Origin: Aphidius gifuensis
Lineage: Eukaryota > Arthropoda > Insecta > Hymenoptera > Braconidae
Direction: 5' to 3'
Assembly (NCBI RefSeq): GCF_014905175.1
Contig: NC_057788.1
Coordinates: 2,232,001-2,296,000 of the forward strand
DNA length: 64,000 nt
The notes under the pieces were generated by a model. It saw only the letters and a list, made by a program, of their open reading frames with translations. It searched no databases and was not told where the DNA came from. Both the position numbers and the translations under genes were made by a program. This document shows positions 14,272-26,800 of this stretch, piece by piece (the first letter of the stretch is position 1; each line of letters starts with the position of its first letter).

Positions 14272-15029
14272 ATTATTTAAATAAAAATATCATTTTGCAA
14301 CATTTGTATACGTTAACAGATAAGTAAAATAAAATATAATTTGATTGCAGTGTATATTGATGTGTATTTAAAAATAAAAATTAATAAAACCCATTAAAAA
14401 AATGTTTCTATTATGGCCCACTTCACTTGAAAGAATTTATTTGTATAATTTTAATATCACTAAACACTTGTTGAGTTAATTTTGTATTTCCAAGAATTCA
14501 AAGCAAAAAAAAATTGATAAAAGTTTAAATTTTAGACACAAGGTAATACTATGACAAAACAAAGCGACAATGTAACAATTTACGTTTTATTTCACTACTT
14601 TTAAATGTTATCAATAATTAAAATTTAAAAAAAAAATTATATACCTCATCAAATGCCTGTCATGATTAATTGAAAAAAAATAAAAATATATAATAATTTT
14701 GAAATAAATCCAATTCACATGGCAATTAATTTCATTATTTTATTTAAAAAAATGATTTGCATTTAAAAATAAATTACGCAGTTAAAAAAAATAGCTGACA
14801 ATTTTTGTCATTGAAGGTTTTATTTCAATTCATCGTAGATTGGATTAGTGAACGTCACTTAGTTATGTATACCCATTTTATTGTGCTCCACGTAAAGACT
14901 CAGTTTTTTCAATTGTCCAAGACATCGAGGTAAACTCGTGAATTATTTATTTGTTAAATTTCTACATTGTGTTAATAATGTGCAATGATTTTTCATAACA
15001 TTCTATTTTAACAGAGCGAAACTTTGATA
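14272..15029. other. Spacer between transporter copies 3 and 4, including the untranslated leader of copy 4
   Basis: The spacer holds the decayed first exon of copy 4 (listed separately) and the intron behind it, ending in ttttaacag at 15014. No independent gene is seen. Confidence 0.5.
14924..14929 (+). other. Vestigial first coding exon of transporter copy 4 (ATC GAG instead of ATG GAG)
   Basis: Copies 2 and 3 begin with a six-base exon ATG GAG followed directly by a GT donor, and copies 1 and 5 have ATG GGG and ATG CAA in the same place. At the matching place copy 4 reads ATC GAG followed by gtaaac, so the donor is intact and the start codon is not. The exon can still be spliced as untranslated leader. 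Identification rests on position, spacing, the GAG and the donor. Confidence 0.65.
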
Positions 15030-17119
15030 ATGGAAAATGAGGGTTCTCTGCAATTGCTGGACTGGATTGTTATTGGTCTTGTTCTTGGAGCATCAGCAGC
15101 AATTGGAGTTTACTATCGTTTTACCGGAGGCAGACAAAAAACATCACAAGTTTGAATTTCTTAGAAAATTAATAATCAAATTAATTACAATGCAAATGAA
15201 AATATATATTTTCTTTTTGACAGGAATATTTTACTGCGAATCAATCAACCGGTGTTACTGTGCTGGCATTAACAATGATGGTATCATTTTTATCTGGAAT
15301 TGCAATGCTGGGAATAAGTGGTGAAACTTACACTTATGGATCACAATTTTTTCTAATTCATATTGGCTTCATAATAGCACTGCCAATTGTTGCATATTTT
15401 TTTCTTCCAGTATTTTATGAACTCAATACAATGAGTGTATTTGAGGTAATTCTATTTTCAAATTTAATTACTTTGAAATTTATCTGTATATAACAATTAA
15501 TTGTATGAAAAATAATTTTTAGTATCTTGAAAAAAGATTTGGAAAAACTGCACGATTCTTGGCAAGTATTGGAAACTTTGTTCAATTTAGTTTTTTTACT
15601 GGTGTTATAATTTATGCACCAGCTTTGGCATTGGAAGCAACAACTGGACTTGATGGAACAACAAGTATTCTTCTTATTGGTTTAATATGCACATTTTATT
15701 CGACAATTGGTGGAATTAAAGCTGTTATTATTACTGATATTTTACAAGGTGCATTAATGTTTGCATGTATCATTGGTGTTATTGTGGTTATTCATATTGA
15801 TCTTGAGGAAGGTCTTTGGGATGTTTTTGACATTGCAGAAGAGGGTGGTCGAATGAATATATTCGAGTAAGTAATTTCTATGTATAATTCAACAAGACAA
15901 ACAATATAACGATTTAATTTTTTCTTCAGTTTTGATTTAGATCCAACTGTAAGATATGGTTTATCATCAACAATTGCTAGTACATTTTTGTGGTTGACAC
16001 AATTTGCAGTTAATCAAGTGCAAATTCAACGAATGCTTTCAGCAAAGTATAAAATTATATATTTTTTAAAAGACAAATTTGATTTTTAATATTAAAATTC
16101 TCTAATTTCAGATCAATTAAAGATGCTAGAAAAGCATTGTTTATAAGTATACCAATGACATTATCACTGACAATTCTCGTGTCATTTGCTGGTATTGCTC
16201 TTTATGCATATTACAGTAAATGTGATCCAGTTGCAGCTGGTAAATTATTTAGTTATGATGTTATATTACCATATTTTGCAAAAGAAAGAATGACTCGTTT
16301 TCCTGGATTAACTGGAGTATTTGTATCTGGAATATTCAGTGCAAGTTTAAGTACTGTATCAGCTTCATTAAATTCTTTGGCTGCAGTTGCTTTGTCAGAT
16401 TATTTAAAACCACTTTGTGGAAAATATGGACGTGAAATATCTGATGAAAATGGTGCATTTTATGGAAAATTATTAGCTCTATCAATTGGTTTTTTTAGTT
16501 TAGTTGTTGCTTTTCTTGCATCAAAGGTTGGAAGTATTGTTCAAATAACTGCTGCAATTAATGGTGCTATTGGTGGACCAATTTTGGGATTATTTACATT
16601 GGGAATGTTTTTTGAATCAACAAATGAAATAAGTGCTGTTATAAGTACAATTATCGCATTGATTGTTAATATATGGGTTATATTCACACCAAAATATCGG
16701 CCTCCATTTCTTCCAGCAAATACTGATGGATGTATAAACGCAACAATTCCAAGTCCCTTCGTACTTCCACCGTACGGAAAAAATAGATTAAAAAAACTCA
16801 ATGATCCTAATTTATGCTGATACTAAATATATTTTTTTTTGCTTATTTTAGAATGGATGAAGAATCATTTTCTTATATTAATCGTTTATCATTTTTATGG
16901 TTTACGTTAATTGGATGGATCTGTGCAATAATTCTTGGACTAATATTCAGTTTCATAACAAATGCATTATCAACAACATCACAAAAACCATCTGATCCAA
17001 GATTATTTACGCCATTTGTTGCCGCAAGAATTCGACGAAGAAATGAAAATAATCCACCGACAAATGGCAGCCAAGTATTTGTTTTAGATACAAAATCTTT
17101 TGAACGTGGTGGATCATAA
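15030..17119 (+). CDS. Sodium-coupled monocarboxylate transporter-like protein, copy 4 (relocated start)
   Basis: Predicted 576-aa SMCT-like symporter. Exon 2 opens at 15015 with AGC GAA ACT TTG ATA, then ATG at 15030, the first in-frame Met. Copy 2 has AAA at that codon. Further exons: 15224-15445, 15523-15866, 15930-16046, 16112-16771, 16852-17119; the coding part of exon 2 is 15030-15149. Motifs: YYRFTGGRQKTSQ, ICTFYSTIGGIKAV, KCDPVAAGKLFSYD, PGLTGVFVSGIFSASLSTVS, LFTPFVAARIRRRNE, tail SQVFVLD. In the loop where the other four copies read ADRS this copy reads ANQS, a change in an otherwise invariant segment. All frames are open, so it looks functional despite the altered start; a translational penalty or altered N-terminus is possible. 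Confidence 0.87.
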
Positions 17120-17316
17120 AGATCATCATAATATATACTAATAAACAAATTGAGGGCAGTTCTTAATCTTTAGTAAATAATGACTTTAAATTTTATATTC
17201 AAACGTATTACCAATAAATTAAATAAATTGAATTTTTTAAAAGTCAACTTTAGCATAAAACGTATAAAAAAAAAGTTTTACATTTTTAACGATAAGACAA
17301 TATTGCTTTGTTAATT

Positions 17317-17905
17317 ATGTATAATTTTTTTATCGGACATTTTTTTTATATTTTTATTTTGTTGAACATAGGCAGTTGTTTATCGGCCGTCATCAAGGTA
17401 AGAATATTTTTTTAATTTATCGTAAAATGTTGACGACTTGATTATGAGCTCAAAATTAAAAAGTGTAAAATTTAAAATTGCACAATTATTATATTGTAAA
17501 AAATTGAATATAAAATTCAACAAATAAAATTTAAAAAATAATAAATGTAATATTTAAAGTGTAATTAAAATAATAATTAAAAAAAATATTTAAACGTGAT
17601 TATTGTCTCTGCTGTTATCATTTATCTAACCGGAAGTTTTATTATTTATATTTTTTATTTTTGCTACTGTAAAATCTAGATGCAACTGATTTTAATATAC
17701 GTCACAATGTACTGTAATAATTTTATTTTTTTTTTCTACAAATTACAAGGTATATTTACTAAGCTTAGTGAAAACTCATTTTTATTTTATTTTTATAGTA
17801 GCAGATTATCTCATTGTCATAATAATAACTCATGATAATAAAAATAAATTTAACACTGTTGAGGAAATAAAAAAAATACTCATAGGTGAAAATATTATAG
17901 AATAA
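17317..17905 (+). CDS. Possible small secreted-protein gene or alternative first exon for transporter copy 5
   Basis: An ATG at 17317 opens a 27-codon exon (17317-17397) that reads as a good signal peptide (a hydrophobic core, then GSCLSA) and ends at AAG|gtaaga in phase 0. A phase-0 acceptor at 17749 (ttacaag) opens a further 51 codons to a TAA at 17903-17905, ending in an Asn/Lys/Glu-rich tail. Alternatively, the same phase-0 donor could join exon 2 of transporter copy 5 at 18237, giving that protein a leader. No known family is recognised. The donor and leader composition are the best evidence; the downstream exon could be chance in AT-rich DNA. Confidence 0.25.
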
Positions 17906-18150
17906 AAAAAAAAAAAAAAATAGAGCTACTTATTAAATACGTCCCGTGACATTAGTATAAAAAGGAAAAAAAAAAAATTATAAATTGACGGAAGGTTGAT
18001 CATTTTGACGTGACCGGATTTATGTAATCTTTGAAGGAGAACTTAAAAAATTTATATATTTTTTTTTAGTTATCATTGGAGCTTGAAACGAGGAAGTTGA
18101 AACTTTTTTAAATAGAAAATTAAATACAAAAATAAAATAAATACTCAACA

Positions 18151-20355
18151 ATGCAAGTGAGTACAAGAAAACCAAGTGCTTCAATATAATTACTCTTTTT
18201 TTTGTTGGCAATTAAATTTATAAAATTAATTTTTAGAATGAAAGTGCATTACAATGGCTCGATTGGGTTGCAATATGTGTTATGCTAGCAGCATCAGCTG
18301 CAGTTGGTATTTACTATCGTTTTACAGGTGGAAAACAAAAGACTGCTGAGGTAAAAAAAACAAGCAAATACATCAAATTATTTTTCAAACATTTCAGTCA
18401 ATTATTAAAATTAAAAATTAATTTAAAAAAATTTCAAGGAATATTTCACTGCCGATAGATCATCTGGTGTTTTACTTTTATCATTTGCCATGATGGTTGC
18501 ATTTTTATCAGCAATTTCACTACTTGGATTGAGTGGTGAAAATTATTCTTATGGTGTACAATTTAATTTATTATATGTTGGTTTAATAATTGGAACACCA
18601 ATTGTTGCATATGTCTATTTGCCAATATTTTATGAGCTTCAAACAATGAGTGTCTTTGAGGTAATTAAAAAAATTTATATCAACTCGTTACTTAACAAAA
18701 TTGAATAATTATATATATTTATAAAAAAATAATAAATCATTTAGTATCTTGAAAAACGTTTTGGAATGACAGCAAGACTAGTTGCAAGTATTGCAAATTT
18801 TTTACAAGTTGGATTTTATACTGGTGTTGTAATATATGCTCCATCATTGGCATTGGAAGCAACAACTGGATTAAATGGTACATTAAGTACATTATTAATT
18901 GGTTTAATATGTACATTTTATTCAACAATTGGTGGTATCAAAGCTGTCATTATAACTGATCTTATACAAGGTGGACTTATGTATGTGTGTGTATTATCAA
19001 TTCTTATTATTGGAATTGGACAAATTGATGGTGGACTTGTTGGTGTTTTTAATATTGCATCTGAAAAAGAACGTCTCAATTTTTTCGAGTAAGTTTTTCT
19101 TCAAAAAAAAAACCTACTTTATATTTATTTTGCTTCTAATGATTTTTCTTTTACAAGTTTTGATTTCGATCCAACGATAAGACACACTTGGTGGTCATTG
19201 ACAATTGGTGGTACATTTTTTTTTCTTTCATTGTATGCTTGTAGCCAAGTACAAGTACAAAGAATGCTAACAGCAAGGTACCAAAGACAATCATTTAAAT
19301 GACTATTTAACATTGATTTATTTCGATTGAAATTGTTGTTTTGTTACAGCTCAATTACTGCAGCAAGAAAAGCATTATTTTTAAATATTCCATTAACACT
19401 GTCAATGGTTATGCTGGTGTCATTATCTGGTTTGGTATTATTTGCTTATTATAATAATTGTGATCCAGTAACAATTGGTAAAATAAAATCATACGATATG
19501 GTTATGCCATATTTTGCAAAAGAAAAAATGACAAATATACCTGGTTTAACTGGTATATTTGTATCTGGTGTATTTAGTGCAAGTTTAAGTACAGTATCAG
19601 CAATGTTAAATTCAATGGCTGCAATTGCATTGTCTGATTATTTAAAACCATTATATAAAAAATTAAATAAACCATTTCCTGATGATAAAGCAGCATCATA
19701 TGGTAAAATATTAGCACTTGGAATTGGTGTATTAACATTGGGTGTTGCATTTTTAGCATCAAAACTTGGAACATTAATACAACTTGCATTGGGCATACAT
19801 GGTGCAATTGGTGGTCCAATATTAGGTCTATTTACATTGGGTATGGTATTTGAATCAGCCAATGAAACTGGTGCTGTTATTGGAACAGTTATGGCACTTG
19901 TTATTAATGCTATTATGACATTTGGACCAAAAATAAAAGCACCAGTTTTACCAATGTTCATTGATGGATGTATCAATTCAACAATTATTACACCAATTAT
20001 TTATCCAAGGTATTTTAAATTTAGATAACTGTACTATTTATTGACTATACTATTTTGATTTATTTGTTTTAGCAAAAATGATGATAAATATTTTTATCTA
20101 TTTCGAATATCCTATTTGTGGGCAACACCAATTGGTTTATTTTTAACTTTATTATTTGGCTACATTGCAAGTAGCATAGTACAAAAATATACAAAAACTC
20201 CAGCACCAATATCTGATCCACGTTTATTTACACCATTTATTGCTGCACGAATAAAACGTAAAAGACAAATTCAACAACAGCAACAACAAGGAAATCCAAT
20301 TGGCAGTCAAATATTTGTATTAGATAATAAAGAAACAAATCCCGTTGAACAATAA
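18151..20355 (+). CDS. Sodium-coupled monocarboxylate transporter-like protein, copy 5
   Basis: Predicted 582-aa SMCT-like symporter and last of the tandem series. Exons: 18151-18156 (ATG CAA), 18237-18350, 18439-18660, 18745-19088, 19158-19277, 19350-20009, 20073-20355. Exon 5 has 120 bases, as in copy 1, whereas copies 2-4 have 117. Motifs: YYRFTGGKQKTAE, FTADRSSG, ICTFYSTIGGIKAV, NCDPVTIGKIKSYD, PGLTGIFVSGVFSASLSTVS, LFTPFIAARIKRKRQ. The tail carries a glutamine run (QIQQQQQQG) before SQIFVLD. The 1031-base spacer upstream is the longest in the array and contains a possible separate or alternative leader exon. Sodium-dependent monocarboxylate uptake is inferred from family. Confidence 0.9.
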
Positions 20356-22073
20356 TAAATAATTAAATAAATTATGAAAAAGTATTATATATTTAAAAAA
20401 AAAAAATTACATTAAACGAGTTACAAATAAAATGAGGATTATAAAAAGGTTTTGTATTTTAACGCCCACGTATCAGTTGGGGTTAATAACAAGAGCCAAA
20501 TGATCATTTAAAAATAATATATAATAATTTGCAATTTAAAAGTCATTCAAGTCAAACAAGATCATTTGGTTATCATCATATTAACACTCGTATAAAAATA
20601 ATAATATTAAATATAATAATTAAAGATTAAATTAAATAAAAATTTGTAAATTTTTAAGATAATTTATTTTTATATAGTTTATAAATTATAATAAATATGA
20701 TTTTATTGGCTTCATTTAAAAAGGCTAATTGAATAAAAATTTATTGAGTAAATATATATTAATGTTTTTTAATTTAGAATTCATATACTGACACGAAAAA
20801 AATAAAATAGCTAAATAAATAAACGTAAGTGTGAAGTCTGTAGAAATGCGTGCATGATCAATTAACATGAGTGAGTTTACACTTTCAAAATGAGATGTAA
20901 AAATAAAGGTATAATATTGAGTAGCTTCTAGAAGAGTTGAAGTTAAAATTTACATTCAAAGATGTTTAATTTTTTTTTTTTTTTTAACTGACTCATTTGA
21001 TAATAAAATCAGTAGCTTTTACAATAAGTGCATCAGTTGACACACCTTGTGTATATATTTGAAAATAAATTGCGTGGGAATTTATATATTTTCTGTTCAC
21101 AATATCCTGGATATGTTGACCGAGCCAACCCACACGAGACATACAAAATGATTAAGGGATTGTTTTTCCTAGAAAGTACACAAATGACCCATATATATTT
21201 TTATGATTTTATGAAAAAAAAAAAAAAAAAATTTCATCATGTTTTATTGTTCCCCTATGTATTTCCTTGCTAGTTTCCTAAATCAACATATCAACGAAAA
21301 ACAAAAAAAAAAAGTAATAATAAAATAAATTTAAAAAAAACTACTTGGCATTTTTTTAATTATAAAAAATTTTCACATATTATTTGTTTTTTTCTTTTCA
21401 AGTTTATTTGATTATTTATTATTTTATTTTTGTATTTTAAAATTCAAAAGGAAAACCGGAAAACTATTGTACGGTTTATTCGTTTCCTTGTTTTTATTTA
21501 TATATACTTTTTTTTTCACGAGTGGTATTTTTTTTTTTTTTATAAAAATTCTGAAAGGGTTCATGAATGGTGCATTGACCAGAGAGATTCTTCTAAAGTT
21601 AAAAAGAGAAAATTAAAATCAGTCACAAGTCGTGTTGGTATAGACACACACTCAACAACAACTTACCAATCAACATTTGTTGTATGCACTATGCACTACA
21701 GTATATGTACAATATTTATTTTATTTTTTTTGTTTTTGCTCAATAGAAATACCGCCAACGCAATATACATACGCATACTATATTTATTTGTAGAGAAGAT
21801 TCAAAGACCTCTTGTTAATATATATATCGTAAAATGCATATATATATAACATATAAAAATAAACAGGATTGTTAGTATCTATTATATGCACATCATTAAA
21901 TTTTTATTTTTTTTTCATTTGTATATAATTTTTCTTTGAGGTTTAATATTGAAATATATATATGTGTTATCAATAAAAATATCTATTTTTAAATTGAAAT
22001 AATAAATAAAGCTAAAAATAATATTTTTGAAAATTAACATAAATTTATATTGACATGATTAAATTATTTTCAA

Positions 22074-22400
22074 GTAAAAAAAATATTATTTTTTAGTTTT
22101 AATATTTTCTATCATGTTTAAAAAATTATTTTCAAGTTGAAAAAATTATTTTTTTAATAGAAAAATTAATTGTGAGCTTAGAAAAAATTATTATTGATTT
22201 AAAAAATTTATTTGCGAGTCAAAAAAAATTATTTTCAAGTAGAAAAAATATTATTTTTTAGTTTTAATATTTTCTATCATGTTTAAAAAATTATTTTCAA
22301 GTTGAAAAAATTAATTACAAGCTTAGAAAAAAATATTATTGATTTAAAAAATTTATTTGCAAGTCAAAAAAAATTATTGTCAAGTTAAAAAAAAATATAT
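22074..22400. repeat. Imperfect tandem repeat, unit about 155 bases, about two copies
   Basis: The block starting ttattttcaagt at 22074 recurs from 22229. Both copies carry, in order, a T-rich ttttagttttaatattttc stretch, the rarer word tatcatgtttaaaa, ttattttcaagttg, the word agcttagaaaaa, then ttgatttaaaaaatttattt and a gcgagtc or gcaagtc motif. Order and rare words are preserved, so this is duplication rather than compositional coincidence. The short word ttatttNcaagt also repeats several times inside the units. Function unknown. Confidence 0.75.
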
Positions 22401-23765
22401 TCAAGTTAAAAAAAAATTATTTATTTGACTATATAAAAATGAGTAAAAGCTCAAGCACAAAAAAAAATATAAAAAAAAAAAAAGAATGAGAAATGATTAA
22501 ATGTCACATGAACGAATGTGTTTTTGTTGATTGTCACGTAACTCATCAACCAAAGAAAAAAAATTCAACAATACTATGTGGATTGTGTTCGATTGATCTC
22601 TTTCTCGATTTTGTATTTTCCCCTGACGAGCCCCCTGCCGACAAATATAATAATAATAATAATGACAACGTAAAAATACCTTCAATTCAGCATATAAATT
22701 TATATGTCAGTGAGAGAATGAAGCTAAACGAGTTTATTTTTTTTTCTTGACAATGAATAATGCGAATGAAAAATTATTACACAACAGCTGTAATTTTAAA
22801 TTATCACTATTAAATAATTTTTAAATTGATAAATATTATTTTTTTTTCTTACCTCACTCATACAACTCTCAGTTGATATTTTTTTCCATTTAATAAAATC
22901 TTTCTTTATATATAAATTTAAAAAAAACACCCATTAATCTTTGACTTTGAATAATAAAAAAAAAAAAAAAACAAGATAAAGATATTTTTATGATAAAATT
23001 AAAAAATTCAAAGAATAATTTTTATATTATTGACAGATCCTTGTACCAAGAAACCGACATAATTTTGCTGATGTTGCGTGTACACAACGATTAAAGTGAA
23101 AAAATTATTTAAAAGCATTTATAGTGGTCAATTCAAGTGCGTATGTAATTCATGTTAAGAAGCAACGATAAAGAGAAGACAGAATAAAAATTAAAAAAAA
23201 AAAAAAAAGCAAAGTGAATAATCTGGCACGATCAAACAGAAAAGATAAAAATCCAAACAGACCACCAACCTGATCAAATCTCATGTAGTGCTAATGATCA
23301 CTTTAACAATTTAACATGAAAAATTTTTACAAAAATAAATTATTTAATTATTCGTTTACATATTGCAATGCTCCAAAATGTTAATGACTTTTAATGAAAA
23401 GGCAGTCAACATAAAAAACAAGGTGTCAGTGAACTCTGAGATATTATTGAAAAAATATATCATGCATATTATTTTTAACTGATGATTTTAAATACATCAT
23501 GATGAACGTGATCACATGTATAAATGATGATGGTGTAGAAATAATATAAAAAATAGACAAGATTAATACTGAGAGAGTTTGCATTGGACAAAGTAACTTG
23601 ATATCAGAATGATAAAAAGAGAATATATAAATAAAATATGAAAAATGAATTTTCTTGAACGGTTTATGAATGACTGAATGTATCATGAGAAAGTGTATAC
23701 ACAAGTAAATAAGTGTTTATTATATTTGACCCCCACGTATGTACATACCAAATAATTCATTTTAA

Positions 23766-23812
23766 TATGATGATATTCATGATGATATTCATGATGATAT
23801 TCATGATGATCA
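23766..23812. repeat. 12-base minisatellite (atgatgatattc), nearly four copies
   Basis: The unit atgatgatattc is repeated three times without interruption plus a partial fourth copy ending in atgatgat. It lies in apparently non-coding DNA. Confidence 0.85.
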
Positions 23813-26800
23813 AGAACAAATGTAAAGGCGTGATTTTTATATTATCCCTTTTTTTTATTTCAATTTATTATAAATGCTATTTAAATATTTCATTGTGTGA
23901 TAGATACTTCAAGTCTAGTCAAAATATTTTTTTTTGGTTTTTTTATATATTATAAAAGTGTTATTCGTTTTATTATTATTTTTTTTTATGTTGTCACTGT
24001 GTTCAATTGGAATGTGGATCGTTTTGTTATTTATTTATTTAACTTTATATTTTGTCTGGTGGGATTTAAGTATCCTTGATGCCAAATGGAATTTAAATCG
24101 TGTCAAGTTTTATACTTTTTATTGGTAAATTTATTTTTTAATTTTTTTTTAGGGTTGATATACCATGTGGTGGTGAATATCATGATAAAGTTGTGTTTGT
24201 GACAGTGACATGCATGTTTCAAATTTTTTAACCGCATCTTTCTGTCTTATTCAGACTACTGGGATGGATTTTAATCCCTTGATACAACAACAAAAGTCTA
24301 GATGACATTGAAATATAAGATATGCCAGTTAAATTGATATTTTTATAAAAAAAAAATTTATTACAAACATATGTGTCTAATCATGCTTGATATTTGATGA
24401 AAATTATAAATTTAAAAAAAAATAAAATAAATATCAAAAAGATAAAAATTTATAAATTAGAAATTATTTTTTTAATTAAATAAATAATTAAAAAACAAAC
24501 TTGATATTTATGTTTATTATTTTTATTATTATTATCATTATTGTTTGTGTTTTTTTTTATTTTTTTAAAAAACCACGATAAATTTAAATCCCACGCGAAA
24601 AATGAATAAGCCCAACGGCGCCGATTATACTTTGAAGCACCACGATAATTTCAACCATCAAATTAAAAGAAAAAAAAAAAAATACATGTAAAGATTTATA
24701 AATTATATATAAACATATACATGTCGAAGTTAACTCAAGACAATTGTGTCCCCACACACACGCGGAAGTCAAAAATAAAATATTTAAAGATTAAATGATG
24801 ATAATTGAAAAAGAAAGCCATTATAAAATAGAAAAATTAAGAATTTAAAAAAAAGACATTTGCTTAATTATTACGAACATCAGTTTGCATCATTTAAAAG
24901 AATTCTCGTATCATTAAAATGAAAAAAAAAAAAACCACTACGACATAACTTTTAATTAAAATTAAATTTCTCATGTTATTATTCCAAAAGTTTAACACCT
25001 AATTTGATATAGGTAATATGTTCACTAAACTTTTCAGTTATAATTGAATAATTTATATTTTAATTAAGCATTTTAAATTAAAAAAAAGAATGTATTATTT
25101 TATTTTTTTAAATATACAACAGCATAAAAAATTCAACGCAATTTTAGTAATGAAAGTTGAAGGTTCGTTGTCTCAATTTAATCTTGAGGAGTATAAAAAA
25201 TGAGTATCATAAAAAATAATAAAAAATAATAATAATAAAATTGAAATAAGAAATAAAAAAAAAAAAGATGAGAAAAATAAATAAATGATGATGACGCCAG
25301 TGGCTGTGATTCAGTTGCACTTGAAGCCATGTGTTTTGACACAAGTTGAATAGTAGTAGGAACCACTGGAGATATCACATTAATCCTCGACAATATACAA
25401 AATAGAATATACACAAACATCTTCATAAATAAATTATATAAAAATATATATATATATACATATATACTTGCTGTAAATATTCAAAGAGAGACGTACGTTT
25501 GAGTTGCTGGATGAGACACAACCCTGAATGTGTTACAAACACGAACAAGATATATAAAGTTAATATAAAAAAAAAAAAGGTTAAAATAATAAAACAAAAA
25601 GATATAAAATATATATAAAAATAGATGAGGAAGTTGCATGATTCTATATAAAATAACTTGAACACACAAAAAAATAATAAAAATAATATTTATATTTTGT
25701 TTAAAATAACTTGTTTTTTATTTTAAATAATTTATTGATTTATTTTTATTTTCTTTGGCATATAAAAATAGAAATGAAAAATATTAAAAATTTAAAGGAA
25801 TAAATTTTGTATATATTGCATTATTCAATAGACAAGAGTATTCTTTTTTTAATTTATTTTGCAGGGTAATCCGAGTACAGGAAGAGTAGATTGATATTTT
25901 CAATATATATTGGATATTTTATAAACGCAGGTGAATGAAGATTAGGTTCAGGAAGCAACCAGCCGTTGGTTGGTTATTTTTTTTTTCAATTTATAAAAAA
26001 AGAGATTGGAGGAAAGAAGACCAGCAAGGACAACTATTCAACCGTGGAAACCGTATCACTATGGGAGGTCAATTTTAAAACTAAAAAAAAAAAATTTCTA
26101 GAGATGCTGGATTGCTGGTATTTCTATCAAGCATTGGATTCAAATAAAATTTAAAAAAGAGGACAAAAAAATCTATTTCTATACCATAATAAGACGTGTG
26201 ACGATAAACAGAATGGAAAAAAAAAAAAAGTTTAACCATGACCCGTGCGTCATATTATCGTTTGGAGTCAAGAGTCATTTTTTACCATAAAAATATGAGA
26301 AAAAAATAAATGGTGCTATACTTCCGGTATATAATAACGAGCTAATTTAACAACATATAACTACCACGTGTTAACAAAAAAAAATATTTATAAATATATC
26401 CATATTTTCTTTGTTTTTTTTTCTAAAAAAATTGAGAAGAGAAAAGAATACTTTCTTAGAAATGAATACGAATCATGGGAGGATTTCTTTGCAGCCTGAT
26501 CAAGCTGAAAAAAATTCGCTCCAGCTGAAGTATACAGACATTTTTTATATTTTTATTTCGTTCTTGGGATTTGGGACTAACAACAGGACACCATTATCCG
26601 CCCAAAATTCGAAATGATACAGTGGATTTCCAAAAAAAAAAAACCACCTAATAGAAAATAACTGACCTCTGTCACTATTTAATTAAAAAAATTAAATTCA
26701 ATAATTCAAATTACAGCCTAAATTATATAAACATCAAATTGTCGATAATATATAGCCGAGATTGTGTATAATTATTAACACATGCTGGTGAGAACGAAAA

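Noticed and set aside
9638..19976. Minus-strand open frames lying over transporter exons
   Set aside because: They are shadows of the plus-strand exons, with low-complexity composition and no independent start or splice context.
23934..24230. A plus-strand hydrophobic frame that could be joined to a following protein-like stretch (VDIPCGGEYHDKVV) after ttttttttag
   Set aside because: The only connecting intron would be 28 bases, too short to splice, and the first part is T-tract translation.
25178..25426. Minus-strand 82-codon frame with a leader-like start (MKMFVYILFCILS) and a Ser/Thr-rich middle
   Set aside because: The second half is a translated T tract and no donor or acceptor supports it. 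A small secreted gene cannot be excluded but is not supported.
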